A DNA stretch of 27,780 nt from Cruorifilaria tuberocauda (Eukaryota > Nematoda > Chromadorea > Rhabditida > Onchocercidae): assembly GCA_013365365.1 (NCBI GenBank), contig JABVXU010000661.1:1-27780 (forward strand). Direction: 5' to 3'. The notes below the pieces were generated by a model that saw nothing but the letters and a program-made list of their open reading frames with translations, was not told where the DNA came from and searched no databases. The translations under genes and the position numbers were made by a program. Below are positions 12,501-22,600 of this stretch, piece by piece (positions within the stretch are counted from its first letter, which is position 1; every line of letters begins with the position of its first letter).

Positions 12501-13811
12501 TATGTATTATTATTCGGAATCCTACGAATTGACTCATTCATACGGATTATTTAGAAGGTGATATGTCTTTCCCAATTTTTAACAAAAAGCATATCATATT
12601 CATCTTTAATTTAGTTATGGGAAACACTCTTCAGATTAAATGAAATTGTAGAATGACTGGTTTGTATGGTCGACCAGAAATAATCTTAGAAGGTTCCTAT
12701 GAACTGAATGGTTCTTGGACTATGTTTGATTTCTATTCAAAGCCTGGAAAACTTAATGAAAGACCGCGATTCGTATGTGAGGATTATATATGATCAAAAT
12801 CTTTTTAATAATGCATTTCTTTGCTCTTGAAGTTAATTATTTGTTCTAAACATTGGTGACATTATGGAAGGTTTCGAATAAATCTTGATGATGAATTATC
12901 ATAATTTACAATGTGGTATTACAGAATTTACAGCCAAATGATGACAATTTTCTTTTTTAGTGCCACATCAACCACGGTTGGATTGGCAAATGTGGTTTGC
13001 AGCTTTAGGAACATATCATAATAATGCATTCTTTCTTTCTCTTGCTTATCATTTGTTGCGAAATAATTCAGAAGGTGAATATTTCTCTTATAATTTGAAA
13101 AAGCACAATTAGGTGTGGAGTGTAAATTAAAATCAAAATTGGAGTTATAGTTTTAGGCCTATCATGCTTTCTTGTATTTCATTGAATGCTGTGGATTCAA
13201 TCTCATGAGAGCCAACAAAAAAATTTTTCAGTTACTTACCTCATGAAGAAATATCCATTTGAAACGAAGCTTCCAAATTTTATCCGAGCAGATCTCTATC
13301 TCTACCATTATACCAAGATCAATTTAAAGTAAGTTATATTACACTGATAGTAGTAAGGCCTATTTTCACGATAAGGATCTTTCATATGCTTTATATTTAT
13401 TTTATTGCAGAGATGAGTGGCCTAAGGACTATTGGCGGCGTGATTTTTATCAAAAATACATGCCATCTATTACTCGTGGAGATACAAGATTATCCGACTA
13501 TTTGCACCGAAATGGCTTCGTCCTTAAAGTAATTTCTTATAAGTTTTGTATATCGTTTATTTCAGTTGACGAGTTTTGAAATTCTATCAAAACAAGTCAG
13601 AACAATTTTCCGTTTTATAGCTTCATTTCAGAAACAGTTTACATTGAAAAATCAGAATTTTGACCTGGAAAACAAATTACAAACTCTACATGGTCTTGTC
13701 CGAATACTCAATCCGACCACTTTTGTTGATTCAGTCATCCTTACTCATTTAGTTTTATTTGTAGCATACATCAAATTCAGAAAAGGTACCATTGTACATT
13801 TCATTGTATAG
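9537..13811 (+). CDS. LMF2: Lipase maturation factor, LMF2-like
   Basis: A polytopic ER membrane protein; vertebrate LMF1 is needed to fold dimeric lipases, while LMF2's role is less clear. Exons: 9537-9627, 9796-9846, 10357-10559, 10711-10921, 11019-11197, 11269-11377, 11630-11776, 11898-12003, 12080-12173, 12442-12557, 12652-12776, 12961-13074, 13232-13328, 13411-13528, 13566-13811; 668 aa (human LMF2 about 707). Family motifs in order: QIPGLYGEKG near 28-37, [11 protein letters not shown] at 121-131, [14 protein letters not shown] at 163-176, [10 protein letters not shown] at 255-264, [10 protein letters not shown] at 442-451 and [16 protein letters not shown] at 479-494. The first half has several hydrophobic spans, and the last exon carries another (near [17 protein letters not shown]). 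That exon is reached through an intron of only 37 nt. If it is not removed, translation stops at 13577-13579; a duplicated exon at 13896 is an alternative. Family is sure; the C-terminus is less so. Confidence 0.92.
9847..10356 (+). other. LMF gene intron 2
   Basis: A 510-nt intron, the longest in this gene. It starts with GTAAG and ends in TTTTCAG. I see only AT-rich sequence: no hidden exon with matching phase, no repeat and no RNA gene. Confidence 0.7.
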
Positions 13812-13895
13812 TTATGTTTTATGGATTGCAGTCTTATTGTTCATGATTAATCGCGTATCATTGTTTAGTTGTATAATACACACTAATTTTTTTAG

Positions 13896-13973
13896 TTGAC
13901 AGATTTTGAAATCTCAATACAATTGCATGTGTGCTCAGTGACTAAAATTTCTCGACTTGGAATCGTTTTATAG
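13896..13973 (+). other. Possible alternative final exon of the LMF gene
   Basis: A long pyrimidine tract ending TTTTTTTAG (13895) is followed by a 25-codon frame, LTDFEISIQLHV..., with a stop at 13971-13973. It is in the same phase as the donor at 13529. Its start resembles the start of the 13566 exon ([10 protein letters not shown]...), and a CGTTTTATAG block is also shared further on, so the two look like duplicates. Using it would give a normal 367-nt intron and a short tail without the final membrane span. No transcript evidence is available. Confidence 0.35.
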
Positions 13974-14061
13974 TTTACCAGAATGACCACTGTCTTAGTG
14001 AATCGTGAGATTCATAGAACCGAGTACTCCGAATCATTAATGTAATATGTATGTTTGGCAT

Positions 14062-14067
14062 AATAAA
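14062..14067 (+). promoter_or_regulatory. Candidate polyadenylation signal of the LMF gene
   Basis: AATAAA lies 250 nt after the stop at 13811 and 94 nt after the stop of the possible alternative final exon. Either transcript form could use it. Confidence 0.4.
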
Positions 14068-15027
14068 CAGTATTAATTAGTGTCAAAATGTATGTTGGAA
14101 GTGCGGAAGTTCTTATGTTTGTACATATGTGTACGTGTGATTGTATGCAAAATATAGAACAATCTAATCTTTATTGTTTGGTTGATCTAACTTGAAGAAG
14201 CATAGACGACGTGACTAACTTGTTCGACCTTAGTTATTGCTTCTATGTTGTTTGCAGAGTTAATAATTAGTTGATTATTTCTCAGATTTCCTTCAATTCT
14301 TATTGTTTAGCTTGTTTTATGGAAACTGATAACATACAGTAAAAGCTGGGTCACTCATTAATATCAAAAAAAAGTATTATTTTGCTTAGAAATGATCAAA
14401 ATTTCCCATCAAATTTACATTAATATCGCACATACTATTGTAAATTAATTCTCGCATCACTTGTTGAGTTGTGCACACTATTATTTAACTCTTCCCTTAC
14501 CATTTTGTATTCTAATCCCTTCCTATGACAACATTTTATCACCACCACAAAGTATAATTTAGTAATTCTGCAAGCAATATATAAAATATTCAACGGCTTA
14601 AATGCACATTCTCTTTCAAAGTTTCTCAGGCTGCTACAGGAACTTATGATTAAAGTAACAAAGATTTTCTTTGTGCAAAAATTTTAATTCCATTACAGAT
14701 TGTAGTATACTTAATGTTGCATTTAATTTTTGTCAGATAAATTATTATAATCGGTTATGTGGAAATATCCCACTAATAAGTCTATCTTTAGTTAGCATAG
14801 ACGGATTGTTGAAATGAGGAAAACAGTTTGAGGAAAGCGCGATTCGTCATCGCAGAATATATATACTGCAGAGTAGTGATACTGGTAAAGTACTGCAGCT
14901 GACAGTAATAATCGATGACGAAAATACTGAAGCTTATAACTTTTCATCAAAATTACGTAAGTCATGGTATCATCCATTTTCATTCATTTTCTTCAGTTGA
15001 TAGTTTTAAAACAAGCCTTTAATTTTA

Positions 15028-15131
15028 ATTACTGATTTCAACGTAAGATATATATATCTATATCGTAAATATATATCTATGTACATCGTAATATATAATA
15101 TCTATAATATCTTCATGTTGAAATCAGTAAT
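15028..15131. repeat. Palindrome of about 104 bp (foldback)
   Basis: The outer arms ATTACTGATTTCAAC (15028-15042) and GTTGAAATCAGTAAT (15117-15131) are perfect 15-bp reverse complements. Inside them the sequences GTAAGATATATATATCTATAT and TAATATCTATAATATCTTCAT continue the pairing with small mismatches. This leaves a loop of roughly 25-30 nt around 15065-15090. If transcribed it would form one long hairpin. It could be a miniature foldback element or an RNA hairpin. The AT-rich inner part lowers the weight of that section, but the outer 15 bp is mixed sequence and unlikely to pair by chance. Confidence 0.7.
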
Positions 15132-15132
15132 T

Positions 15133-15157
15133 TATATATATATATATATATATATAT
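15133..15157. repeat. (TA)n microsatellite
   Basis: An uninterrupted TA run of about 12 units directly beside the right arm of the palindrome. Confidence 0.95.
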
Positions 15158-16043
15158 TTTTACTTCGTACATCATGTCATTGTCATTGGAATGTAAAAGA
15201 ATGTAAAAGAGATTATTCTTTCTAATCAATCACACAGGCAGTTTTTAGAACTTTCAAATGTTATCGTCTGCTGCAAATGAAATGTCATTTTATTTTGTTT
15301 AACGGAACTTTATTTTGTTTTAGGAGTGATCATTTCTTTATTACTTTTACTTCTATTTAACTTTGCAGATACAATCACAAGTATTGATTTCTTTTTTTAT
15401 CTTCAATAAAAGGTGTCAACATTATGCTAACACCATGTTTAAATTTAGGTTAAGACAGGAAAATATCTATTTGTAGTCTGTGACTAAAATATAAGATATT
15501 CAACTATTGATATTGATTGGGATGAAAAACTGTGTTTGCGAAGTCTTGGAAGCACATAGGTTTAATGTATTTTAAGGATATTATATTGTCATTTATTTTA
15601 CAGTTATTCAAATAAATTTCCTCTTATGCCAATTAAGTTCTTTGATAAATTCATTAAAAAATATAGCAAAAAATATTAAATTAAAGGAGTTATAGCGTTC
15701 CATTTGTTTAATATATGTTCAGGTAATAAAATGATGAAAAAATCAACAAGTCAAGGTTAATAATGAAATATAAGTTGTGAAAGGATAGAGAACGATGAGA
15801 GGAATTGATTCATACTTCATGTGTTAGGTATTGAATTGATTGATCTTGTTGAAATTTCCATTTTAATAAGTTTATTTCCTCTGGCTGTTACTTTTCCAAC
15901 TTTTTAGTTTTACCGTTTCCTTCCCGATTTTAGCAAACTTTGCGAAGTCACATCATAAAAACAAGTCCGCTCGTTCTTGCTTATTTATACTTATTTTTCT
16001 TTTTATTTGTATTTCTTCATCTTTCCAATTCGTCTTCTTCGTG

Positions 16044-18374
16044 ATGCTTCTCCTTCAAATATTGCTTTGTTTGCTCGGTATATTCATTTAAATTATTTTT
16101 CAGAGTATCGATTTTTTCTTCTTCGAAAGATATTTGAAAATTTTTATTGAAAATTTACCTTTTTATTTTACTGCTGAGCAAAAAAGATACGAAAAATTAT
16201 TTATATTGCAGTAGTATAATTATTTCACTTGGCAAAATATACTCAGAGACTAAAAATTACTTGTCAAACCTTTTCTTTCAAAAAAACTTCAGTCAGATTA
16301 AGAAATGTATTTTACATTAAGAAACTTTTTTTACAGCTTAACTTTCAATGGTCATCAACTTGATCCTACGACAAATGCATTCTTTCAATTAAGATATAGT
16401 GTTCATCTTAGATATTCTAAAAGTTATATCGGAAGAATTAAAATTCGACAATGTCAGATCTCATATTATCGTAGCAACGATCACTTTATTATGAATGGAT
16501 TATTCTTACGATACCTCTTATCAGCAAATAGTATTAAATGATAGCTCTACAAAGGATAACATCCTGACAATTCATTATTAAATCTTTAAGATAAAGGAAG
16601 GCATGCGTATGATTCCAATACTCTTGGATATTATCGTAATACGACACCATACAGTAATAAATATAATCAGAATCAATATTATGATTCCAACAGTAATCGA
16701 GATGGCACTTATAATAACAATCGTTATAGAAATCATGAATATTTGGTAATTTTTCATAATTTCTTTAAATGATTTCTCATTTTGATAGTTATTTTTGCAA
16801 AATTTTTATTCCAGCCGTGATGCTTTACTGAGTTGAAATTTATTTCAGTAATATACTTTATTCTTATATTCAAGTAAATTTTTCAGTATCCTTCCGTATG
16901 TAGCCATTATGATCAACAACGAATAAGCTCGTGCGCTTACATGTTGATAAAAATGGACGCATTCCAGCAAACAATTGGATTGCTTGAAAAACTTACGATG
17001 TGGAATATTTTTAGAAAATCTCGTGATGAATTACTAAATATTTGCGAGTAAATTATTCCTAACAACTAATAATTGATTTTTGCAGTAACCTTGCAACACT
17101 GCAACATTTTTTTTCCCGACTTTAACTTACTATGTTAACAAACATTAGACGTTATGATAAAGTTTATTAATGGGAGGACTGTTTTTTAGTGCTTATAACC
17201 TATACATTGAGTGCATTGGTAACAATTCCATGAAGGAACTGTGTTACTCTCGGGAACCATTTCGCAGTCGCTATGCTACAACTGATAATTCGTTGAATTA
17301 TGTATGCGGTGAAGGATATCCATGTTGGTGTTCTTCAAAATTGATTCAGTCCAAAATCTTGACAATTCTTTGACTATTATAAATCTACAAACGATCATTT
17401 TAGAACATTCATATACTGCACGGATGAAATTTTAAGGAGTATCATAAACGAATATAGATGAAAATTAATAATATTTAAATATTTCTGAACTATTTATAAG
17501 ATAAAAAAGCTTAGAAAAATTAAAATTTTAATTACGAATTAAATTAGGGAATGAATTCCTCAGAAGATTGCTATGTTTGCAGTTCTGTACACGAACTGGT
17601 ATTGTATTCAAGAGGTTGCAACAAGTTCTGCATATATGGAATGCATCAGTTCAATTAGAGCTGGACAGAGAATGGATTTTTATCAGCTTTTGTCAAATTC
17701 ATTAACCGCTTGCAGGTTTTCACCCCTGTATTATCTCTCAAAAAGAATTAGGCCACAAAATGGGAATTAAATTTATATTAGCCTCTAACTTAACAGAAGT
17801 TTAGAAATTTTTTCAAATGTTTCAGAATTCAGAAACCTTTTCTTTTTAGCAATTTACAAGCATACGTTCATTGTATCCGACCAGTGGTTGAAAGTCGTTG
17901 TGATCGACAAGCATACCTTATAGTTCTTATGGTAGTGAAATATTTTTAAATTCAACAACGAAATTTATTAGCATGATTATGACTATTCGTTCATCCAATG
18001 CAGTGATCATTTGGATTCTTCTTGTGTATTAACTTCTCTGCAATAAGCACGTGATAGCCTTTAGATCATTCGCTCATCTAGTGATTACCGATTGCTCAAA
18101 TCAATTACATTAATTCGTCAACAGATTGAATGTCATTGACGGCAGATCTGTAAGAACGAATGAAATTTGTAATGTGGAAATCTCTAAATTAATGGAAATT
18201 GATTGAATCCTACTTTTCCTATTTTTGTGAATTTTGCAAAATTTGCAGACGGTACGCCGTTCTGGTGAAATGCTATTTCCGTATTGTACGTTGGCTGGTA
18301 CGTGGTATGCCTATTCAATGATTCTTCAAGTCTCCTTTATTATCATTGCATATTTCTTTTCATCAGTATTATAA
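16044..18374 (+). CDS. Secreted protein with two tandem six-cysteine modules, probable GPI anchor
   Basis: Exons: 16044-16077, 16591-16745, 16887-17047, 17190-17308, 17583-17715, 17850-17931, 18249-18374; 269 aa, all phases fit. Exon 1 encodes a short signal peptide (MLLLQILLCLL). Exon 2 gives a Tyr/Asn-rich linker (residues 12-63) with possible N-glycosylation sites. Two modules follow: Cys 68, 79, 116, 125, 135, 156 and Cys 164, 177, 200, 209, 218, 241. Cysteines 3-4-5 are spaced 9 and 10 residues in the first module, 9 and 9 in the second. The pattern resembles nematode CPG4 (chondroitin proteoglycan 4) or DUF19/T20D4.11-type domains; I cannot decide between them. The hydrophobic tail from about 247 runs to the last residue with nothing after it, as in a GPI signal, though a tail anchor is possible. 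A surface or extracellular role is inferred, not known. The choice of exon 1 and the exon 4-5 junction are the least certain. Confidence 0.68.
16078..16590 (+). other. Intron 1 of the cysteine-module gene
   Basis: A 513-nt intron by this model, from GTATATTC to CTTTAAG. It contains a 78-codon frame (16305-16541) that begins near a TTTTTACAG acceptor. That frame is in the wrong phase for exon 1, has no cysteine pattern like its neighbours and no suitable donor. I treat it as intronic, but an extra or alternative 5' exon cannot be excluded. Confidence 0.4.
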
Positions 18375-18409
18375 TGATACATACGTTTCATCGATCTGAG
18401 ATATATGCC

Positions 18410-18415
18410 AATAAA
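18410..18415 (+). promoter_or_regulatory. Candidate polyadenylation signal of the cysteine-module gene
   Basis: AATAAA lies 35 nt after the stop at 18372-18374. The short spacing supports 18374 as the end of the gene. Confidence 0.5.
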
Positions 18416-19629
18416 ATTTTGCTAGTGTTATCGAAGTGAGTTACTGCAATATGAGTACTGCTAAGATACAAGAGATTTATCATTAATGTCAGGAATATCG
18501 GTCTCATTCTATGTAAAACAAAGGACAGTCGGAGAGATATAAATGATCACTGAAAATTTAAAATTCTTTAATGAAGTTAAATGCAGATTCACATAAGTGT
18601 AACCAGTGATAACAATCTGTGATATAAAGCAGGTTTTTTCTCGAGGGTTTTTTATCAATTGATGAAGAACTGCAGTTCAGAATAGGGGCGATAAATTAAA
18701 TTTTGGATGTGCAATTTATGCAAAGATTTGAACGGTAGAATAACGATGCATATTTGAAAATGCTAAGCGTAGTTGGCAATTTGCTTACTGAAAGGAACCT
18801 TACAGTCAATTCCCACACACTATCAGGTACTTTGGAAATGGTAATTGCATTTGAAGGCCATGTTATGAAGTTGGTGTGTGTAGAGGTTGTGGTGTAGTGG
18901 GTGAGTGGTGTATTTTTTCTCAGTTTTGTTTTATATGTGGCGCAGTGAAATCTAACTGTCCGCATTCAAAAACATGAGTTTATAGATAAATTTTCCTAGA
19001 TGACGAGAAGAGTTAGTAGTCTGAGGTAAATAGATAAAATTGCAAACTTATTTTACATTAGTAGTTGAGTTTCAAGCGTTAGCTTCAAAGAAGAATACTT
19101 CAGAAATTCATTGAATTGAATATGGTTAATCATAGATAATAGAAAGTTTATAAGGATGTAAACAAACCAAGAATTATGTTATCATGGCTATCATATGAAT
19201 CATTGGAACAATCTCAATTATTAATATGATAGCCAGGACTACCTAATTCTCGGTTGGTTCACTAGTTACCTTGTCAGTCTTCGAATAAATCATGTTTGCC
19301 TGGACTAAACGCGTGATATGTTACTGTAAAGGAACCGTACTCATTATGTTCAAGTACGGAATAAATTGCGTATAAGCTTCCCTTTTTTTATCATCTTCTC
19401 TTAAAGTTCAAAGTTGTTTTAATAGTAAACAAAATGAAGCTGAGCATTATGTAGGGGCTTTATGGATGTGAAGTGGTCAAGCCATTGATGGATGTGACTT
19501 TCAATGCCGCACAACACTACTGAATATATTTCTGTTCCAGGTGGTACGCTTTCCTCATTTCCTAAATTGGCTAAATCATTCTCCAAATCTTGATTGATAG
19601 TTAATTAGCTATTTGAAATTCTTAATTTG
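18416..19629. other. Intergenic region before the TXNDC11 gene
   Basis: About 1.2 kb. A 12-bp inverted repeat lies at 19185-19235 and a small 7-bp one (CCGTACT/AGTACGG) near 19333-19357. A minus-strand frame at 18696-18965 (89 codons, Thr/Ser-rich) is not recognisable and is probably chance. No gene is supported. Confidence 0.5.
19185..19235. repeat. Inverted repeat, 12-bp perfect arms
   Basis: TGGCTATCATAT (19185-19196) and ATATGATAGCCA (19224-19235) are perfect reverse complements separated by 27 nt. The arms are mixed sequence, not simple AT. It could be a small hairpin, an element end pair, or a protein-binding site about 0.46 kb upstream of the TXNDC11 start. Confidence 0.6.
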
Positions 19630-19641
19630 GTCGTCTTGCAG
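19630..19641 (+). promoter_or_regulatory. Probable SL trans-splice acceptor of the TXNDC11 gene
   Basis: GGTCGTCTTGCAG ends at 19641, 52 nt before the first in-frame ATG at 19694. No donor was assigned upstream. It fits a trans-splice acceptor and the choice of 19694 as start. Confidence 0.4.
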
Positions 19642-19693
19642 TTCACGAAAAGTTGGTTATCAAATTGTCGGAAGTTTGGAGAAATTATTTTTA

Positions 19694-22600
19694 ATGGTTG
19701 GATGTAGACATGGAAACGGTAAACATAATTTTTCAGGCAGTGCTCAATTCATCAGTGATTTGGTTCCGAAAGGAAGCATTGCTGAAGGTAAACAATAATT
19801 TGAAAATAGTCATCTTAATCTTGTTACTAAAAGAAGTGCTACCAAATGAAATAGATAGCGGTAGTCTGGAATTATGTTTTTCGATCTTTTTTTCTAAGTT
19901 ATTGTCTACAAGATCATTTTTAGGTGTGGGAAGCAACAAATGGGCAGAAAAGTTTTGCCAAAAATTTATTGATAATTTGAATATGCGCTCACTCATTGCA
20001 TCGCTTGTGTTGTCTGTTATGCTGCTAAATTTTGATGCTTTTTGGTATGTCTTGAATCTTTTTCACTAGACATCGAAACTTTACCTAACACTTTAATTTT
20101 TTTTTCTCATGTTTTAGTAATTCGAATGGTCAGTTGAGTCAGCGGGAATCAGTTCCACCGAGACCATTTTTCCCACCCAGTTCGAGAAAATATCTTGTTG
20201 ACTATTATACCGGTAATGATGCAGAACCAGAAAATCTGTTATATAACTCTGAAATTGTTGTCGTCATGTATTATGCACCATGGAGCAGGAGATGCACCAG
20301 AACACGTGTAATCTTCGAAAATGTTGCTAGAAGTTTAAGTTCGTCTTCTGATGTAAGTTTTTTGCTGCTTTCCTGTATGTGCAGCTATTAAAATTCTCCC
20401 TTTTGGAAATGCAATGTAAAAAAATTAAATCAATAAATATTTTAGCAATGGCAGTTCGAAATGTTATTCCTTATTGACTTTTTTTATCTTAGGAATAGAA
20501 AACCATCAAGTCATTAAATATTTGTTAATTTACATACTAGAAAGAAGAGTTGTTTATAGATTAATTATTCATTAAGTTAGCTGTTTATAAGTTAATAATA
20601 ATATATTGAATCAGTGATTGAACAGTCGATTTCAACGAATGACTTTATATATAAATGATTTCGAAAGTTGCCGAATATTCTTAAGTTGTTTAAATTTCAT
20701 CACTGTTTAAAAATATGTTCATAAATTTTTTTACAGCTGTCATTCGCAGCAGTCAACTGTTTTTTTCCACATGGAGAATGCAGAAAATCTCACAAAACTT
20801 ACACATATCCAGTCATTGTTGCTTATATCGGAAAGCAAAGTTTAATGTACACTGGTTTGTTAGCATCAGACTACATATACAGGTAAAGAATAGAATTTAA
20901 CCCACATACATTTCCATCCATTGCAAATTTTCACTTTAGTTTCATCCACAACTTTTTCATCACTTAGCTGTACTTCCAATACATGTAACTGCTCAAATAC
21001 TTGTTAATTTAGATGGATATCACGTTTACGAAATCCTATCCGCCGACTCATAACTCCATTGGCTATGAAAAGTTTTCTCAACGAATTTGATGATGCAGTA
21101 ATTGCATTTTTTCATGCGGAGGTCAATTTTATCAAAATTTCCAAGACGATAATTCATTTAGATGTTTGTCTGATCATTTTCTAGCAAATTAATAAGATCA
21201 CTCATATAATAAGGTCTCTCATATTTTTTCCAGATGGCATTTGCTATATCATATGAATTTCAACAATACATCAAAGCAGCATTAATTGTTTTTCAACGTC
21301 GTATGTTTCCGTTCCTACCGAGGGAAAATTATTTCTAGATTTTAGAAGCTACTGATTTGCAAGCGCTTTTGCAGATCTCTGAAATTTCAGTCCGATTTTG
21401 TCTGTTTTTATGAATATGATTATTTCTAAATGAGATTTCAATTTGTTTCGAGTTTCAAGAATTTATTTTAAAGGTGAAAATGTTTCAAAAAATTAAGACA
21501 AATTCGAACCTACTTAGGTTTAATTTTCCTTTAAATCCAATTTTGCAGTTTTTTTATATTTCGTATCCACATTATTGTTCATATTTTATGTTTGATTTGT
21601 AGAGATAGAGATTATGTAGGAATTAGGGATTCATGTGTTTTTTATTTGCATGTCAAACTTCCAGAATATTTGCAGAGGATTTACTTGATAAAGTTGGTTT
21701 CGCCGTTGTGACAAATTCAAGCTTAGCAATGAGCATAAATTCATCACCAAAAACATGGATTCAGCTGAGATCTTGGAACCGCACTTATAATTATAATGAA
21801 TCAAATATAGTTGCTTATAAAATTTTCGAGTGGGTTAAAAACCAAGCACTCAGATCAAATAGTCTTCAGTGGATAAGTTCAGGTTGTAATTCATCTTCAC
21901 ATTTTCATTTCCAACTTTGGGAATTTTTGATAGTCATTTTTTTGTTTCAGAAATGAATGGCATCGCAAAAAGTGAAGAGTTGCTATCAATTTTACAACGT
22001 GGTGCAACAGTTGTGGTATTTGTAGATCGTCAGGTACTTTACCCTCACAGTTGGACAGTTTCTGTGGTGAAACAGGTGAGTTGAAATTTAGTGGATATTC
22101 AGCGAAATTCTCCACGTGCAAGAGCAGGCATTAGAAGATTGGAAGCATCTATCGCACCACTTGTTGCTCCTGCCCTAGTCAAAGTACGAAGTCACCTATA
22201 AATAGAATAATTTTCTCTTCTATTTTTGAAAGCTCATTAATAACAGCTTTTAGCCTCTCTTCAAACTCACGTCTAAACTTCGTTTCAGCAATCAATGCAC
22301 CTTGAAGGAATTTTATTAAAGCCTTTTTTATGAATTCTAGAACCATTATTTTTGATATTATTCTGTCAATTCATTAGATGTTTTGGCCAGGAAAGGAAAG
22401 TGTTGGTTTTTCTTGATCATCTGCTTAAGGTTCATATAAGGTGCTTTTTCACTTAAACAAAAGCGAAGGGATGCCATAAATGGTAGATAAGTTTGTTATA
22501 TTATTAGTAGTGGATCTTACCTAATTTTCAATTCAAGATCTAATTATAATTGTGCTGGAATCGAAGTATTTACCTTGATTATTCTCCACGATATATTTTT

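Larger units (their letters stand above)
13974..16043. other. Intergenic region between the LMF and cysteine-module genes
   Basis: About 2.1 kb of very AT-rich DNA. It contains a likely polyadenylation signal near its start, a palindrome (15028-15131) and a TA microsatellite (15133-15157). A 63-codon minus-strand frame at 14792-14983 has no features of a real gene. No protein family or RNA gene is recognisable. Confidence 0.5.

Noticed and set aside
16305..16541. 78-codon frame as an exon of the cysteine-module gene
   Set aside because: The phase does not match the signal-peptide exon, there is no suitable donor, and it lacks the Tyr/Asn-rich or cysteine pattern of the flanking exons.
17564..17582. 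Earlier acceptor (CCTCAG, 17563) for exon 5 of the cysteine-module gene
   Set aside because: It also stays in frame if exon 4 ends at 17301, but it drops the sixth cysteine (C156) of module 1. The 17583 start keeps all twelve cysteines.
18696..18965. 89-codon minus-strand frame rich in Thr and Ser
   Set aside because: No start context, splice signals or family similarity; it lies in a noncoding-looking gap.
22103..22185. Plus-strand open frame [20 protein letters not shown]... as an alternative TXNDC11 exon
   Set aside because: It is the antisense of the clpB remnant. The main exon 8 sequence ([12 protein letters not shown]) joined to exon 9 (TIMEYYAC) matches the TXNDC11 family pattern better.
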